A DNA stretch of 6,159 bases from Proteobacteria bacterium UBA1844 (lineage in GTDB: Bacteria > Pseudomonadota > Gammaproteobacteria > Steroidobacterales > Woeseiaceae): NCBI GenBank assembly GCA_002338615.1, contig DDIS01000063.1, positions 5,163-11,321 on the forward strand, given 5' to 3'. Below, piece by piece: positions 1 to 5,143 of this stretch (position 1 is its first letter; each line of letters opens with the position of its first letter). The notes under the pieces are model-generated. The model was given only the letters and a program-made list of their open reading frames with translations, searched no databases and was not told the DNA's origin. The position numbers and the translations under genes were made by a program.

Positions 1-104
1 TCGGTGGCCTGCTGATGGCGGCGGGCCATATCGTGTTTGCCATGAACCTCTGGTCGATGCGGCCACGGGATAAAAAAGTTGAGTTACAGGCGGTGCCGGC
101 ATGA
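1..104 (+). CDS. ccoN: CcoN-like cbb3-type cytochrome c oxidase subunit I, C-terminal end (partial)
   Basis: Only the last 33 complete codons are in the window (reading from base 3); the gene begins to the left. The visible end contains GHIVFAMNLWSM, typical of the last transmembrane helix of C-family haem-copper oxidase catalytic subunits. A short charged cytoplasmic tail follows (RPRDKK, then VELQAVPA). The full protein would carry the low-spin haem b and the haem b3/CuB oxygen-reducing centre, but none of those ligands lie in this fragment. Its TGA stop overlaps the next ATG as ATGA, so the downstream c-type cytochrome is translationally coupled. The ccoO-like gene behind it strongly supports the assignment. 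A divergent nitric oxide reductase of the same superfamily cannot be excluded without the active-site part. Confidence 0.85.
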   Translation, partial: GGLLMAAGHIVFAMNLWSMRPRDKKVELQAVPA

Positions 105-667
105 GGCTGGATACGAATCATCGCGCCCTGGTGGCCGCCGCCGGACTCGGCTATTTGTTCCTCTCCCTGATCATTGCGGTCCTGCCTGCCTTCGATATGC
201 AAAAGGTGCAGGGGCACCCGGGTGTCGAAGCACCGACTCCGGAAGTGTTGCTCGGGCGCAAACTGTACATGGAGGAGGGTTGCGGATTCTGCCATACACA
301 GTTCGTGCGTGATCTGGAGCTCGACCAGCCGTACGGGCGGGGCTCGGTTGCCGCGGACTACGCCGACGAATCTCCGCCGATGCTCGGGACGCAGCGCACA
401 GGACCGGACCTTGCTGACGTTGGCTCGCGCCAGCCAAGCGAGATGTGGAACCTGATCCATCTATACAATCCACGTGCAGTGGCGCCGCATTCGGTGATGC
501 CGGCCTATCCCTGGTTTTTCGAGTTGCAGGACAAGGCAAACGGTGAGGGCCTTGTGGTCCCCGTGCCCGCCCCGTACGCGCCGGAAGGCAAGGTCATCAT
601 TGCAAGCGATGAGGCCATTGCACTGGTGCGCTACCTGCAGTGGTTGAAACAGGTCAAGGTCCCCTGA
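101..667 (+). CDS. ccoO: CcoO-like mono-haem c-type cytochrome, cbb3 oxidase subunit II
   Basis: A 188-residue membrane-anchored cytochrome c that would pass electrons to the CcoN catalytic subunit. Residues about 12-30 form one N-terminal membrane anchor (LGYLFLSLIIAVLPA), placing the haem domain in the periplasm. The haem c site is CGFCH at residues 61-65, followed by TQFVRDLE, the divergent equivalent of the usual CcoO post-haem segment. The CcoO signature RTGPDLADVGSR (99-110), the LYNPR block (121-125) and HSVMPAYPWFF (130-140) are present; Met133 is the likely sixth haem ligand. Length is close to normal for CcoO. The start overlaps the ccoN stop as ATGA and there is no strong Shine-Dalgarno, so translation is probably coupled. 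The stop overlaps the next start by one base (TGATG). Family assignment is firm; the protein is a divergent member. Confidence 0.93.
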   Translation: MRLDTNHRALVAAAGLGYLFLSLIIAVLPAFDMQKVQGHPGVEAPTPEVLLGRKLYMEEGCGFCHTQFVRDLELDQPYGRGSVAADYADESPPMLGTQRTGPDLADVGSRQPSEMWNLIHLYNPRAVAPHSVMPAYPWFFELQDKANGEGLVVPVPAPYAPEGKVIIASDEAIALVRYLQWLKQVKVP

Positions 668-843
668 TGAACCACGGCGCCAGCGCATATTCGTTTCTCG
701 ATATCGTGATATCGATCGGTGCTCTGATCGTCGTGCTGTGGGCATTTTATCTCGCGATTCGCTACACGTTCTGGCCAGGTGAGACGTCGCCGGATCACAT
801 CAAGCGCCGCATTCTCGACGACAATGACGAGCAATCAAGATGA
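667..843 (+). CDS. Small single-span membrane protein in the CcoQ position
   Basis: A 58-residue protein with one predicted membrane helix at residues about 11-33 (LDIVISIGALIVVLWAFYLA) and a short charged tail ending in IKRRILDDNDEQSR. I do not recognise the sequence itself. Its place between ccoO and the CcoP-like gene, its size and its topology match CcoQ, the small subunit that stabilises cbb3 oxidases in some bacteria; that role is inferred from position only. I chose the ATG at 667 because it overlaps the ccoO stop by one base. An upstream in-frame start at 640 would lie inside ccoO and add a polar leader. The 3' end overlaps the next ATG as ATGA. The aromatic TFWPGE motif just after the helix is distinctive. 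Confidence 0.75.
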   Translation: MNHGASAYSFLDIVISIGALIVVLWAFYLAIRYTFWPGETSPDHIKRRILDDNDEQSR

Positions 844-1640
844 AAATCGAAGTCTATCTCGATACGCAGACGGAACCGTACACCACGTTCGAACCACCAG
901 AGTCGTTTCGCCTGGATACGACCGTTCTTGACGATGGTGAGCACACGATCCGATTCAAGGCCATAGATACCGATGGCACAATCGGGTTACGCGAAGTTAA
1001 ATTTTCCGTGCACAATGGCCCCAACATTTCGGTACATGGGCTGCGTGACGACGACCAGTTATTCGGCGAAGTTTCGATCCTCGCCAATGCGTATTCGAGT
1101 AAGATCGGCGATATTTTCGAGCCAATGCGTATCGAAACGCCCAACCCGATTCCAACCTGGGCATGGGTGCTGGTGCTGGTCGTATTCTCGTGGAGCATGT
1201 GGTACCTGGGGACGGAATACCGGGAACACCAGGCTAACCTGTCGGCTCCGGCTGCAAGTGCATCGGTTGCAGCGAAAACCACGTCGGCCGACAGTCCGGC
1301 CGCAACCGGCGCCAGCTGGCAGGCGTTGGGCAAGCAGGTATACGAGAACAACTGTGCGTCCTGCCACCAGGCCAACGGCAGTGGCCTTGCGGGGCTATTT
1401 CCGCCGCTTGTTGCCAATCCTTCCGTGCTCGCAGACGATGCGAGCGAGCATTTATCCACCATCCTGAACGGTGCCCACGGCAAAATAATCCAGGGCATCA
1501 GCTACCCCGCACCGATGCCTCCGTTCGGCAGCCAGCTTTCCGACGAAGAAATAGCGGCGGTGGCAAATCATGAGCGAACGAGCTGGGGTAATGGTGCAAA
1601 GACGGTGACCGCGGACGAGGTTACGGTCTTGCGGAAATAA
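840..1640 (+). CDS. ccoP: CcoP-position subunit: N-terminal Ig-like domain, one membrane span, mono-haem cytochrome c
   Basis: A 266-residue protein in three parts. Residues about 1-65 form a beta-rich bacterial Ig-like domain, with the typical ending DDGEHTIRFKAIDTDG...REVKFSV. A conserved-looking linker (FEPMRIETPNPIPTWAW, 93-109) leads to one membrane helix at about 107-124. An Ala/Ser/Thr-rich spacer (133-158) follows, then a class I cytochrome c domain with CASCH at 172-176 and probable axial Met226 (YPAPMPPFG). The tail SWGNGAKTVTADEV resembles CcoP-type domain ends. Canonical CcoP has two haem c sites; this protein has one, plus the Ig domain. There is no signal peptide ahead of the Ig domain, so a periplasmic haem domain implies a cytoplasmic Ig domain. 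The start overlaps the preceding stop as ATGA. The role is probably electron entry to the oxidase. Confidence 0.85.
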   Translation: MKIEVYLDTQTEPYTTFEPPESFRLDTTVLDDGEHTIRFKAIDTDGTIGLREVKFSVHNGPNISVHGLRDDDQLFGEVSILANAYSSKIGDIFEPMRIETPNPIPTWAWVLVLVVFSWSMWYLGTEYREHQANLSAPAASASVAAKTTSADSPAATGASWQALGKQVYENNCASCHQANGSGLAGLFPPLVANPSVLADDASEHLSTILNGAHGKIIQGISYPAPMPPFGSQLSDEEIAAVANHERTSWGNGAKTVTADEVTVLRK

Positions 1641-1688
1641 GACGCGCTGCCCCCTCGACCGGGTGCAAATACACGCTCAACACTTTCG

Positions 1689-2051
1689 CTACTGTTTCTT
1701 GTGGCCGCTGAGGAAGTCCCGCAATACGACGGCCTGGTTATGTTCCTGGTCTTTCGCGCCGTAAACCAGGGTCATACGGCCCTTGCGCAGTTGCCCGGCA
1801 AGGATATCGACACACTCGGAGTTCTGTTTCAGCTCTGCAATATATTTCTTGCGAAAGTCCGGCCACTTCTCAACATCGTGTTTGAACCAGTTGCGCAATT
1901 CCGTGCTGGGAGCTACCTCTTTCAGCCAGAGGTCGGCCTTGAGTTTCGACTTTGGTACGCCGCGCGGCCAGAGCCGGTCAACAAGTACCCGGTAGCCGTC
2001 GCCGGCGTCGGCTGCTTCGTAGGCACGCTTGATCCGGACGTCGTGTTTCAT
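1689..2051 (-). CDS. DUF488 / YeaO-family protein
   Basis: A complete 120-residue soluble protein of the DUF488 family, to which E. coli YeaO belongs. Hallmarks seen are YRVLVDRLWPRGV near residues 20-31, the block WLKEVAPSTELRNWFKHD (about 43-60), WPDFRKKY (64-71), and TLVYGAKDQEHNQAVVLRDFL near the C-terminus. Length is normal for the family. The biochemical function of the family is not established, so I give none. The gene runs convergently to the oxidase operon with 48 bases between the two stops. No clear terminator is seen in that gap. Upstream, a strong minus-strand terminator separates it from anything further right, so it is probably a single-gene transcript. The Shine-Dalgarno is weak (GGTAA a few bases before ATG), and I see no convincing promoter. 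Confidence 0.93.
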   Translation of the reverse strand: MKHDVRIKRAYEAADAGDGYRVLVDRLWPRGVPKSKLKADLWLKEVAPSTELRNWFKHDVEKWPDFRKKYIAELKQNSECVDILAGQLRKGRMTLVYGAKDQEHNQAVVLRDFLSGHKKQ

Positions 2052-2146
2052 AGAGTTACCAGTATGATTTACCTGAAATTACAGCAACCATGACAGTACC
2101 AATTTTATGACCGGCCGACTGTAGGCTGGGTGCCAGACTCCAACAG

Positions 2147-2176
2147 AAAAGGGGGGTCGGGCAAGCCCCGACCCCC
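2147..2176 (-). terminator. Rho-independent terminator, minus strand
   Basis: The arms GGGGGTCGGG (2152-2161) and CCCGACCCCC (2167-2176) pair perfectly over 10 GC-rich base pairs around a 5-base loop. Read on the minus strand the stem is followed directly by TTTTCTGTT (plus-strand AAAA at 2147-2150), which makes a good intrinsic terminator. Read on the plus strand the stem is followed by AGACACGAG with no T run, so it is directional. It lies about 100 bases upstream of the DUF488 gene and would insulate that gene from leftward transcription out of the accessory region. Confidence 0.75.
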
Positions 2177-2467
2177 AGACACGAGAAACTGAACGGTTGG
2201 GGGGGCGTCCAGTGGCCTCTGCTATGTCTGGGCTTATTGTCGCGCCGACCAACAAATTCTGACATTCGCGGTGCCACGTAGGAAGCTGTGGGTAGCCACA
2301 AGCGGACCTGACGCACGGGCAAATTTGCACCCGCGAATGGCGAGCTTGGTTTGCGGTGTTATCGGCGGTCGAGGGGATCTGGGTTTTAGCCATGCTCCTG
2401 AAACCGGCAGGATCTCGCTGAAGTTCAGTTTTGGTGGCGGGCGTTCGCCTCACGCGGGAGTCGTACT

Positions 2468-2516
2468 AAGAGAGACTCTTAAAGTGAATTCCAGGAATTC
2501 CTCCCGAAGGAGGAAT
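2468..2516. repeat. Cluster of three short palindromes, one a UUCG-loop hairpin
   Basis: Three perfect dyads lie within 49 bases: AAGAG/CTCTT around AGA (2468-2480), GAATTCC-A-GGAATTC (2486-2500), and ATTCCTCC/GGAGGAAT (2497-2516). The last has loop CGAA on the plus strand and TTCG on the minus strand. A minus-strand RNA would therefore form a very stable C(UUCG)G tetraloop hairpin. The second and third overlap and are mutually exclusive. On the plus strand the third stem contains AGGAGG four bases before a TTG, but the frame that follows does not look like a real gene. The function is unknown. Confidence 0.6.
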
Positions 2517-2638
2517 ATTGCCCAACTTGAAAAGTTGTTTCCGCGCCAATGTGTGCTCTCGTTGTCAGCTGGCGTTCCGTTCAATTCCCGGCAACCGTCG
2601 TGTCGCGGTCACAAGCCGCTGTACACGCAGGTTTCCGA

Positions 2639-2998
2639 TTATTGAACAGCACGCTTTTGATGTGCTTCTTTTGAGCTCAGCAAAAATGGAGCGATTGGTA
2701 CGGCCGTTCCCGTCACGAGATCAGCTACGTGGGTACCGAGCGCCGGCCCATGTTTAAAACCGTGTCCTGATCCGCATCCGACCAGCCAGACATTCTCAAG
2801 ACCTGGGTGGCGATCAATTACAAAGTGTCCGTTCGAGCTGTTCTCATACTGGCACACCCTGCTTTCTACCAGAGGAGCTTCAGCAAGCGAAGGAAACCGT
2901 CGAGAAAGAAACTCTCGTGCGGACTGTTCTGCTTCATCAGTTGAGCGTCGATCTTCCGTCTCAGGGTCGATGATCGGGCTGAAACTAGGGGGCAGGGA
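2639..2998 (-). pseudogene. C-terminal remnant of a FAD-dependent (DAO-type) oxidoreductase
   Basis: The minus-strand frame is open from 2998 to the TAA at 2639 (119 codons) and is bounded upstream by an in-frame TAG at 2999-3001. It reads like the last third of a DAO-superfamily flavoprotein of the sarcosine oxidase / DadA kind. In order there is PETEDRRSTDEAEQSAREFLSR-type text, RVCQYENSSNGHFVIDRHP, then LENVWLVGCGSGHGFKHGPALG. That last block is the C-terminal FAD-contacting glycine motif. The N-terminal Rossmann FAD-binding domain and the substrate domain are missing; such proteins are normally about 350-400 residues. A GTG at 2855-2857 could be a nominal start, but it sits inside the conserved domain. 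The gene is therefore broken, with the break near 3000, and no continuation is visible beyond. GCGSGHG carries a Cys where Gly is usual. Confidence 0.85.
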
Positions 2999-3077
2999 CT
3001 AAGTGCGCGGGCGACATTTGAGTCTATTTTATGCGGTGATACGCGGTTTTTGCACGGCCTCGGTCACGAGTAGCTGG

Positions 3078-3308
3078 TCACCTTCGAGTATGAAATAGTT
3101 TTACAATACACCAGACAAAGATAACAAAGCAGACCACAGCCAGCAGCAGCGAACCATATGCCCACGGCGCCGCACGTTCTGCTGGCCATCTTTCAGGTTC
3201 AGCCGCATTGAGCCACGCGTAAAAGACGAAGCTTGTCACGAAGTACCCTGCCGCTGGCAATCCTAGAATTGATCCCAACCACAATCCGATTTTTCTCGTT
3301 CTAGTCAT
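3078..3308 (-). CDS. Small two-span membrane protein, function unknown
   Basis: A 76-residue protein starting MTRTRKIGLWLG. There are two hydrophobic segments at residues about 6-27 (IGLWLGSILGLPAAGYFVTSF) and 48-69 (WAYGSLLLAVVCFVIFVWCIV). They are joined by a charged loop rich in Glu, Arg and Trp, and the tail is basic (KLFHTRR). I do not recognise a family. The frame is open further upstream to 3380, but that extension (NATKRPNKSLQRL...) is the translation of an attC-like repeat overlapping the neighbouring gene's end, so the ATG at 3306-3308 is the likelier start. The Shine-Dalgarno is weak (GAAAGCGG). It follows the 114-residue membrane protein gene by 43 bases on the same strand. A two-span holin-like or accessory membrane protein is possible but unsupported. 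Confidence 0.55.
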   Translation of the reverse strand: MTRTRKIGLWLGSILGLPAAGYFVTSFVFYAWLNAAEPERWPAERAAPWAYGSLLLAVVCFVIFVWCIVKLFHTRR

Positions 3309-3335
3309 ATGACCGCTTTCGGCTGCCACCACCAG

Positions 3336-3357
3336 CCGTTGCAGTGATTTGTTAGGT
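3336..3357. repeat. Half of an integron attC-like site
   Basis: On the minus strand the sequence begins ACCTAAC, a perfect match to the attC R'' consensus RYYYAAC, and continues AAATCACTGCAACGG. That is the pattern found at the left end of attC sites in many gammaproteobacterial cassettes. On the plus strand it ends in GTTAGGT, matching GTTRRRY. The stop codon of the upstream minus-strand gene (TAA, 3352-3354) lies inside the ACCTAAC, as is common in gene cassettes. I cannot find the complementary second half within the usual 57-141 bases in either direction, so the site is truncated or degenerate. Confidence 0.45.
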
Positions 3358-3696
3358 CGCTTTGTGGCGTTGCAAGGCAAACTTACCCGCTACGAATGCG
3401 GCAAATACAAGTAGAGCGCCAAAGAGCCAAATCGTGAGATACCACATCATTAACCCCGATGCTTCGGAATCCGGTGCGGAGAATGCTGTCGGAAGCCACC
3501 AAATCGCAAGCACTGCCATAGGTGCGAAAATGTAGCCAACCTTCGCCAATAGCGTTCCAGTACATAGGTGCACGCCGATACCAATGATTATTGGAATCGA
3601 GTAAACGCAGTAATCATTGTTGGAGTAGCTTAGCCAAACGGCTAGCGTTGTGACGGCTATCAAGATCCCCAAATTCCGAACCACAGACAGTCGCAT
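3352..3696 (-). CDS. Four-span membrane protein, function unknown
   Basis: A 114-residue, very hydrophobic protein with likely membrane helices at residues about 9-23, 31-48, 53-72 and 82-104. The second loop has an acidic/Ser segment (APDSEASG, 74-81) and the C-terminus is basic (FALQRHKAT). No family is recognised. The start follows a modest Shine-Dalgarno (GTGAGA about 9 bases before ATG). The TAA stop falls inside an attC-like half-site, which suggests the gene came in as an integron-type cassette. A TATAAA lies about 40 bases upstream on the minus strand but has no convincing -35 at normal spacing. Base composition is more AT-rich than the oxidase operon. It is probably a real gene, judged by its clean membrane-protein pattern and full open frame; function cannot be assigned. 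Confidence 0.65.
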   Translation of the reverse strand: MRLSVVRNLGILIAVTTLAVWLSYSNNDYCVYSIPIIIGIGVHLCTGTLLAKVGYIFAPMAVLAIWWLPTAFSAPDSEASGLMMWYLTIWLFGALLVFAAFVAGKFALQRHKAT

Positions 3697-3907
3697 TGAG
3701 TAATCTCACAAGTAACCAACGGACAAAATTGCCACATAACGTATTTATATCTGGCTAACCGCGAATAGCGGCAATTGGTCACAGGCCGACAGTTTACAAC
3801 AGTTTGACCGAGGGACAGCAAACCAGGGTATTCTGGTTGGTCGGGCACGTTTCCTCGGAAACATCGAGCTTGAACGACCGCTGCTGCGTGCGGATTCAAC
3901 CGGTCGG
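3697..3907. other. Gene-free spacer with several inverted repeats
   Basis: This 211-base gap between two minus-strand membrane-protein genes holds several dyads. CCGC/GCGG lie around GAATA near 3758-3770, and AACCAG/CTGGTT lie at 3821-3838. GTTTCC/GGAAAC lie at 3849-3862. An imperfect 10-bp pair starts at the upstream gene's stop (TGACCGACCG/CGGTCGTTCA on the minus strand, about 3874-3913). ACATAAC at 3734-3740 resembles an attC end of the CATAAC/GTTATG type. None of the stems is followed by a T run, so I do not call a terminator. Confidence 0.5.
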
Positions 3908-4348
3908 TCATTCATTGTTGCCAGTATGAATCTCGTTGGGGATGTTGTCTGGCAATTCGCTTTCAAGAACATACGTCCAGTCTCTTCTGAACACACGAAG
4001 CGTAATAGCCCAGGTGAAAGCCCCAATCATGGCCAATGCAGCGATGCCCAAGACAATCGCCAACATGAATGAAACCACAATGAATGCTGTTTGAGAATAG
4101 AAGACTAAGTAGCCTTCTTGAACAGCGAGGAATATCGCACCCCCTATAGCGGCAAGAAATACTAGCCAGACAGCCGCAAACGCTGCTTGACGGATCAGAA
4201 AGCTCGAACGAGGCTCAAAGTGCATTGGCGAAGGGCCAAACCACGTCAAAAGGATGCGCGAGATTCTTGAATCAGGAAACGCCCAAACCATGAATGAAAG
4301 AACGGGGCCAACTATCGAAAGTATAATTCCCAGCGTTTTTGCATCCAT
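3908..4348 (-). CDS. Three-span membrane protein, function unknown
   Basis: A 146-residue protein starting MDAKTLGIIL. Likely membrane segments are at residues about 6-24, 55-75 and 86-115. Between the first two is a basic/aromatic loop (DSRISRILLTWFGPSPMHFEPRSSF). The soluble C-terminal tail of about 27 residues is acidic (VLESELPDNIPNEIHTGNNE). No family is recognised. The start is the first ATG of the frame; a Shine-Dalgarno is hardly visible. A possible promoter lies just upstream (4368-4396). The gene stands alone, with 142 bases from the brnA stop and 211 bases to the next gene, which fits one-gene units in an accessory array rather than an operon. By eye it is close to 46-48 percent GC, lower than the oxidase genes. 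Confidence 0.7.
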   Translation of the reverse strand: MDAKTLGIILSIVGPVLSFMVWAFPDSRISRILLTWFGPSPMHFEPRSSFLIRQAAFAAVWLVFLAAIGGAIFLAVQEGYLVFYSQTAFIVVSFMLAIVLGIAALAMIGAFTWAITLRVFRRDWTYVLESELPDNIPNEIHTGNNE

Positions 4349-4367
4349 TTCTCAAGCCCAAGAATGT

Positions 4368-4396
4368 AGATTAAAAAAAACTAAATAACCAGGCAA
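4368..4396 (-). promoter_or_regulatory. Possible promoter of the 146-residue membrane protein gene
   Basis: On the minus strand TTGCCT (4391-4396) and TAATCT (4368-4373) are separated by 17 bases that include a run of T. Transcription would start near 4361, about a dozen bases before the ATG. A better -10 (TATAAT, plus ATTATA at 4432-4437) lies further up but has no matching -35. This is only a consensus match. Confidence 0.35.
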
Positions 4397-4490
4397 CGAA
4401 TGGCGAGTTTAGGTATTAGCAGTCGATTGACATTATACTACCGATGGGACCGGGTACGGCCATCAGCGGTCTGTCGATTCACCAAAGAAT

Positions 4491-4703
4491 CTAGCTGCTC
4501 CAGTTCATATGGAGCTTCTTGTTTTCCGCCGCGCAATCGCGCAAGTAAAGATTAATTAAACTCTGGTATGGAATCCCGCTTTCCTCTGAAAGGCCGCGAA
4601 AATAGTCGATCGTATCCTCGTCCAAGCGGATAGTCAGCTGCTTCTTGGGCTTCTGAAGATAGGGGTTCTTGACCGATTTTGAAAAATCGTACTTTTTCTT
4701 CAT
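4491..4703 (-). CDS. brnA: BrnA-family antitoxin
   Basis: A 70-residue antitoxin of the BrnTA type II toxin-antitoxin family. It begins MKKKYDFSKSVKNPY, a region expected to contact the toxin. It then has a ribbon-helix-helix DNA-binding part: the strand KKQLTIRLDED (about 20-30), helix TIDYFRGLSEESG, and the helix IPYQSLINLYLRDCA. In this family the antitoxin neutralises BrnT and, as a dimer, represses the shared promoter. The ATG at 4701-4703 overlaps the brnT stop as ATGA, giving translational coupling in the usual toxin-first order. The frame is open upstream, but only inside brnT, so this ATG is the start. The gene is complete and ends ...MNWSS. The likely operator is the tandem palindrome pair upstream of brnT. 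Confidence 0.9.
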   Translation of the reverse strand: MKKKYDFSKSVKNPYLQKPKKQLTIRLDEDTIDYFRGLSEESGIPYQSLINLYLRDCAAENKKLHMNWSS

Positions 4704-4993
4704 GATACGAACTCCGAGTACTGTTTCCGCTCCGACGGATCCGCTTTTCTTGCCGAGATGATCCGAATGACATTCTTCACCTCGAGATAGCAATGCACTA
4801 CTACAAGCAAGCGAAGCTGTATGCTGAGACCCAAAAGAACGAAACGGTCTTCATCGTCAGAGTGTTCGGGATCTGCGATGACGCGCGCATTGTCGTCGAG
4901 AAAGGCGGATTTCGCTTCCTCAAAGGAAACGCGGTGCTTCCTCAAATTCTCGGACGCCTTCCGAGCGTTCCATTCGAAGGTGATCTCAGGCAT
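4700..4993 (-). CDS. brnT: BrnT-family toxin (predicted ribonuclease)
   Basis: A complete 97-residue BrnT toxin, a RelE-like fold ribonuclease that inhibits translation in studied members. The family pattern is intact: FEWNARKASENLRKHRVSFEEA at the N-terminus, DPEHSDDEDRFVLLGLS in the middle, LLVVVHCYLE, and IRIISARKADPSERKQY near the end. There is no frameshift or truncation, so it looks active. It is followed directly by brnA with a 4-base overlap. There is no alternative Met before the conserved FEW motif, so the ATG at 4991-4993 is firm. The promoter -10 ends only 6 bases before this ATG, which predicts a leaderless transcript starting at or next to the A of ATG. No Shine-Dalgarno could then act. 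Confidence 0.93.
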   Translation of the reverse strand: MPEITFEWNARKASENLRKHRVSFEEAKSAFLDDNARVIADPEHSDDEDRFVLLGLSIQLRLLVVVHCYLEVKNVIRIISARKADPSERKQYSEFVS

Positions 4994-4996
4994 AAC

Positions 4997-5027
4997 TACA
5001 TTGTAGCGACATTGTCGGCCGGGTCAA
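4997..5027 (-). promoter_or_regulatory. brnTA promoter with tandem palindromic operator
   Basis: On the minus strand TTGACC (5022-5027) and TACAAT (5000-5005) are 16 bases apart, a strong sigma70-type match. Two odd palindromes overlap it: TACAtTGTA (4997-5005), covering the -10, and GACAtTGTC (5008-5016), in the spacer. Their centres are 11 bp apart, one helical turn, so bound dimers would sit on the same DNA face. This is the arrangement expected for a ribbon-helix-helix repressor such as BrnA blocking its own promoter. The promoter match is direct; BrnA binding is inferred. Confidence 0.7.
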
Positions 5028-5143
5028 TGGCGTCATGTTAAAAAGATCGCTGAGTAACGGGTTTTGGCAAGCGAAACTGACGTTCGATGCACCGATTTCA
5101 CTGGGATGCGACCGGCAGCTCGGGGTCAACTGCCGTCTACCAG

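Larger units (their letters stand above)
2052..2638 (+). other. 587-bp stretch without a supportable gene
   Basis: Several open frames cross this stretch on both strands, but none has recognisable protein content and they overlap each other, so I call none of them. It contains a strong minus-strand terminator (2147-2176), a run of seven G at 2199-2205 and a cluster of palindromes (2468-2516). It could hold an unrecognised small RNA on the minus strand ending at the terminator, or simply decayed DNA; the sequence does not decide. The strand shown is nominal. Confidence 0.5.

Noticed and set aside
1641..1688. Terminator between the oxidase operon and the convergent DUF488 gene
   Set aside because: I looked for a stem followed by a T run on either strand and found none that is convincing.
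2056..2453. Two overlapping minus-strand frames of 88 and 124 codons, and a plus-strand frame from 2271
   Set aside because: They overlap one another and pass through a strong terminator hairpin and G/C runs. The composition is unlike a protein, with no family features.
2518..2757. Plus-strand frame starting TTG behind a perfect AGGAGG at 4-base spacing
   Set aside because: The product resembles no protein, and its second half is antisense to the clearly coding oxidoreductase remnant. The AGGAGG belongs to a palindrome.
3040..3065. Possible insertion-sequence end (GCGGTTTTTGCACGGCCTC)
   Set aside because: It has a feel of an IS terminus near the break in the oxidoreductase gene. No partner inverted repeat, transposase or target duplication is visible, so it is only an impression.
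3309..3380. N-terminal extension of the small two-span membrane protein
   Set aside because: It is the translation of the attC-like repeat and overlaps the neighbour's 3' end. The hydrophobic protein begins properly at the ATG at 3306-3308.
4704..4793. N-terminal extension of BrnA by 30 residues
   Set aside because: It lies entirely within brnT in another frame. The BrnA family starts at MKKKYDFSK, where the ATGA overlap also places the start.
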